DNA of 14,590 bases from Burkholderiales bacterium UBA2647. GTDB lineage: Bacteria > Pseudomonadota > Gammaproteobacteria > Burkholderiales > Burkholderiaceae_E. The notes under the pieces are model-generated. The model had not been told where the DNA came from and did not search any database. It saw only the letters and a list, made by a program, of their open reading frames with translations. The DNA lies in the NCBI GenBank assembly GCA_002359635.1, contig DENJ01000069.1, forward strand, positions 2,410 to 16,999. Direction: 5' to 3'. The position numbers were made by a program, and so were the translations under genes. Below are positions 14,252 through 14,590 of this stretch, one piece after another. Position 1 is the stretch's first letter. Each line of letters opens with the position of its first letter.

Positions 14252-14590
14252 TATGCCTCAGCGAATAATTGTGTTGAAAATGCTGGGCTTTTCGCGCACC
14301 CGCGCCTTCGGACGAGTTGGTTTTCCGGTCCGGCTTTTCGTTGAAGCCCGGGAAGCGCGAGAGCCACTCCTAGACCGCCACTGATTTCCACGCGCGACAG
14401 GTTGGATACGTGGAGCCAATGACGTCCGAAGCCAAAGGCGGCGGGGATTGTTGCTCGATCAAGGATTGACCCCACGTATGCCTTAAAGGTGTCCAGGTTG
14501 TCGTGGAATCGCTGCCCGGTTAGGTGTGGAACACTCAGGTCATCGCATCATCTATTTGCGAGTTGCCGCAAAAGCGGCGGCCGCAATCCG
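14252..14590. other. Right end of the window without an assignable gene
   Basis: No gene with a recognisable start and family similarity is visible. A minus-strand frame without stops runs from 14547 into the PanB-like gene, but it has no ribosome site and I recognise no family. It may be an antisense shadow or an eroded fragment. No clear terminator with a T-run follows the PanB-like gene. Confidence 0.45.

Noticed and set aside
14059..14547. Minus-strand open frame at the right edge
   Set aside because: About 40% is antisense to the PanB-like gene, no ribosome site is present, and no family is recognised; it could be an eroded fragment but cannot be supported.
1..14590. CRISPR array, tRNA, rRNA, phage genes or toxin-antitoxin pair
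   Set aside because: No regularly spaced repeats, tRNA cloverleaf, rRNA sequence or matching protein families were seen on either strand.

Overview
The window looks like accessory chromosome of a beta-proteobacterium, most likely Burkholderiales. The argument is by gene type: a Bug-type (TctC) periplasmic binding protein beside a LysR gene, a Tat-exported DctP-type TRAP receptor, a FadR/FCD GntR regulator, phytanoyl-CoA-type dioxygenases and an IS110-family relic. This is a lineage inference, not a species call.

Layout. 1-459: no gene, several hairpins. 460-2869 (minus): a sulfatase preceded by a Bug solute-binding protein, 28 bp apart, probably one transcript. 2984-4011 (plus): a divergent LysR-type regulator broken by a -1 frameshift and an in-frame TAG. 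4012-4313: no gene, two inverted repeats. 4314-6108 (minus): two different Fe(II)/2-oxoglutarate dioxygenases in one operon. 6239-6928 (minus): a GntR/FCD regulator. 7129-12785 (plus): TRAP transporter dctP-dctQ-dctM with two ATGA overlaps, then a large FAD-dependent oxidoreductase and an alpha/beta hydrolase with an Asp nucleophile, closed by a hairpin terminator. 12900-13097 (minus): a decayed IS110 transposase start with RNA-like hairpins upstream of it. 13349-14251 (plus): a PanB-superfamily protein that has lost the canonical PanB metal ligands. 14252-14590: nothing assignable.

Main result. The 4314-12785 block reads as one uncharacterised catabolic module. The dioxygenase operon and the TRAP operon run away from the GntR gene, and each has a sigma70-like promoter carrying a closely related 19-bp site. 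Both sites have the form TGATATGnTAnTAATATnn, and in both promoters the -10 box occupies site positions 15-20. The simplest model is that this GntR protein represses both operons and is released by the imported organic acid or a metabolite of it. The proposed flow is TRAP uptake, oxygenation by two 2-oxoglutarate oxygenases, FAD-dependent oxidation and hydrolytic ring opening or dehalogenation. The substrate and the order of steps cannot be read from the sequence. The PanB-like protein may or may not belong, because a terminator and the IS relic separate it from the operon.
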